A program made the position numbers and the translations under genes. The notes under the pieces are model-generated. The model was not told the origin of the DNA. It made no database searches and saw only the letters and a list, made by a program, of their open reading frames with translations. A stretch of DNA of 64,000 nt, taken from NCBI RefSeq assembly GCF_014837165.1, contig NZ_JACSPM010000003.1, forward strand, positions 407,994-471,993, given 5' to 3'. Below, piece after piece: positions 63,105 to 64,000 of the stretch; the first letter of the stretch is position 1, and each line of letters opens with the position of its first letter. Origin of the DNA: Microbacterium gallinarum (GTDB lineage Bacteria > Actinomycetota > Actinomycetes > Actinomycetales > Microbacteriaceae).

Positions 63105-63553
63105 CGCCACACCGCCTGCGTCTTGCTGGCAGCGAAATTGTGGCGCAAAGAGACAGGACTCGTGGGCATGTACGCGATGGCCTTTCAGGTCACGATGGAC
63201 GGCAGGTTCGTGGTTGCACGACATCCGTGACAGAGCCATTCAGTTGTGATTTGGCGAGTCACCGCAGTGTGATTCGCTCCCGACCAACCTAGGGATCCAT
63301 CCGCGTGCTGGCAACCGCCGAACATCTATGACACCGCGCTGGAGGCGGATAGATTTCTCATTCGGCATCGCCTCGATCGGCACAGACGCTAAGCCAATGA
63401 CGAATCCACTTGGCGTCGTCGACTGTAGCGGTGGCGGACCAGCTTCCGGGCAGCCCCGCGTGACGACCCGAGTGGAAGCGGCGAGGGTCGAAGCGGTTGC
63501 CGGATTCGTATCGATCTGCGGGTTGTGCGACGCCGGATGGAAGTATTGAGCGA
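63105..63553. other. Intergenic region without a supported gene
   Basis: About 450 bases between the divergent nucleotidyltransferase and methyltransferase genes. Short open frames exist on both strands, but none shows a family motif, a ribosome binding site or a leaderless -10 at the usual distance. Base composition is less GC-rich than the chromosome core. Promoters for both flanking genes must lie here. Confidence 0.6.
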
Positions 63554-63967
63554 ATGACGGACGACTTGAGAGCCTTGTGGGACGCGGAGGCGGAGGCCTT
63601 CGACGAGGCAGCGGACCACGGACTTCACGATCCCGAAGTCCGCCGAGCATGGGCAAACTTGCTGCTTCCTCTGATCAACGGTCGTGGGCTTCAGGTTGCT
63701 GACCTCGGGTGCGGGACGGGCACGCTGTCGCTCCTCCTCGCTAACGAGGGCGGGCACTTCGTCAGCGGTGTCGACTTCTCCCCGGCGATGATCGCGCGAG
63801 CTCGTGAAAAGGGTGACCAGACAACTCCGAGGCCTGTATTCACAGTTGCCGATGCCGCCAAACCTCCGCTCCCTCCCGGCTCATTCGATGTCGTTCTCTC
63901 CCGTCACGTCCTGTGGGCGATGCCGGAACCTGACCCGCTTTCCCGGACACCTGAGTTGAGGCGATGA
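63554..63967 (+). pseudogene. Class I SAM-dependent methyltransferase, 3' end cut by an insertion
   Basis: The N-terminal part is a clear Methyltransf_11-type domain: 'VADLGCGTGTLSLLLANEGG' (SAM motif I, about residues 48-67), 'VSGVDFSPAMIARAREKG', 'VADAAKPPLPPGSFDVVLSRHVLWAMPEPD' (motifs II and III). After 'MPEPD' (base 63930) homology stops and 12 unrelated codons lead to a TGA. Relatives continue for about 80 to 100 more residues. The break coincides with an IS-like end at 63931. ATG 63554 is the likely start. Substrate unknown. Confidence 0.78.
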
Positions 63968-64000
63968 TCGTCTCGGAAGGAGTCCGTGAGATGCCTGCTG
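63931..64000 (+). mobile_element. Left end of an IS3-like insertion sequence (partial)
   Basis: Sequence from 63931 begins TGACCCGCTTTCCCGGACAC, a TG-starting terminus of the kind found in IS3-family elements, exactly where the methyltransferase homology stops. A GGAAGG-type ribosome binding site precedes ATG 63991, whose first codons read Met-Pro-Ala, as in many IS3 OrfA proteins. The rest lies outside the window, so family assignment is tentative. Confidence 0.55.
63991..64000 (+). CDS. Start of a probable transposase OrfA (partial)
   Basis: Only ATG plus two codons (Pro, Ala) and one base are visible. The call rests on the GGAAGGAG about eight bases upstream and on position about 60 bp inside the IS-like end, the usual layout for IS3 OrfA. 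No protein motif can be seen. Confidence 0.35.

Noticed and set aside
63240..63656. 138-codon minus-strand frame and a 73-codon plus-strand frame (63328-63549) in the gap before the methyltransferase
   Set aside because: No motif, no start signals, one overlaps the better supported methyltransferase start, and low-complexity Pro/Arg content is typical of chance frames.

Overview
The window is about 70% GC and reads as chromosome of a high-GC Gram-positive, most likely Microbacterium or a close relative in the Microbacteriaceae. Supporting this are the actinobacterial glgA/glgC pair, an IdeR/DtxR-type iron box, a suf operon with an embedded Rieske ferredoxin, a PAC2-family protein, many genes that look leaderless, and the strongly repeated nonamer GGATGCCGC. 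No rRNA, CRISPR array, intact prophage or recognisable defence island was seen. The genus is an inference from gene content and composition.

1-10.4 kb is housekeeping: the end of a PAC2 gene, uppP, an M20 peptidase, tRNA-Leu(GAG), an MbfA-like ferritin/VIT1 iron transporter, an SF2 helicase, an SGNH hydrolase, a TrmH methyltransferase, a sirtuin, a histidine phosphatase and a DUF1801 protein. 10.2-21.8 kb is a branched-chain amino acid degradation locus: a five-gene acyl-CoA operon (carboxyltransferase, biotin carboxylase, acyl-CoA dehydrogenase, MaoC, CitE-like lyase) ending in a small helix-hairpin-helix gene, with a divergent TetR regulator, followed by a bkdABC-type dehydrogenase operon with a divergent Lrp/AsnC regulator. 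Content and order resemble the mycobacterial Rv2495c-Rv2502c region. 21.8-35 kb holds a DMT exporter, CGNR protein, hydrolases, exonuclease, type-B L31, glycogen genes, serB, a FabG-like reductase, SURF1 and an ABC-F ATPase.

35.1-40 kb is a five-gene ferric-siderophore operon whose single promoter sits inside an IdeR-like box. 40-46.7 kb has an MFS transporter, a MalY-type C-S lyase and the suf operon (sufB, sufD, Rieske, sufC, then sufT), divergent from ctaA (47 kb). 48.5-53 kb pairs an AidB-like flavoprotein with a zinc metallopeptidase, then a lipoprotein sugar dehydrogenase with a VOC protein. 53.2-60.5 kb has a secreted protein, PEP synthase divergent from a zinc alcohol dehydrogenase and a PNPOx-fold protein (two DosR-like boxes lie between them), a membrane hydrolase pair and a second VIT1-type transporter.

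60.5-64 kb is a decayed or accessory tail. A TerC gene has lost its 5' part and carries an internal frameshift, and it is joined to the 3' part of a GNAT acetyltransferase. GrpB-like and nucleotidyltransferase genes follow. A methyltransferase gene then appears to be cut by the left end of an IS3-like insertion sequence running out of the window. Tight 4-bp or 1-bp start/stop overlaps mark most operons. At least seventeen genes carry a TANNNT -10 element 6-8 nt before the start codon and no ribosome binding site, which is the most coherent system-level signal here.
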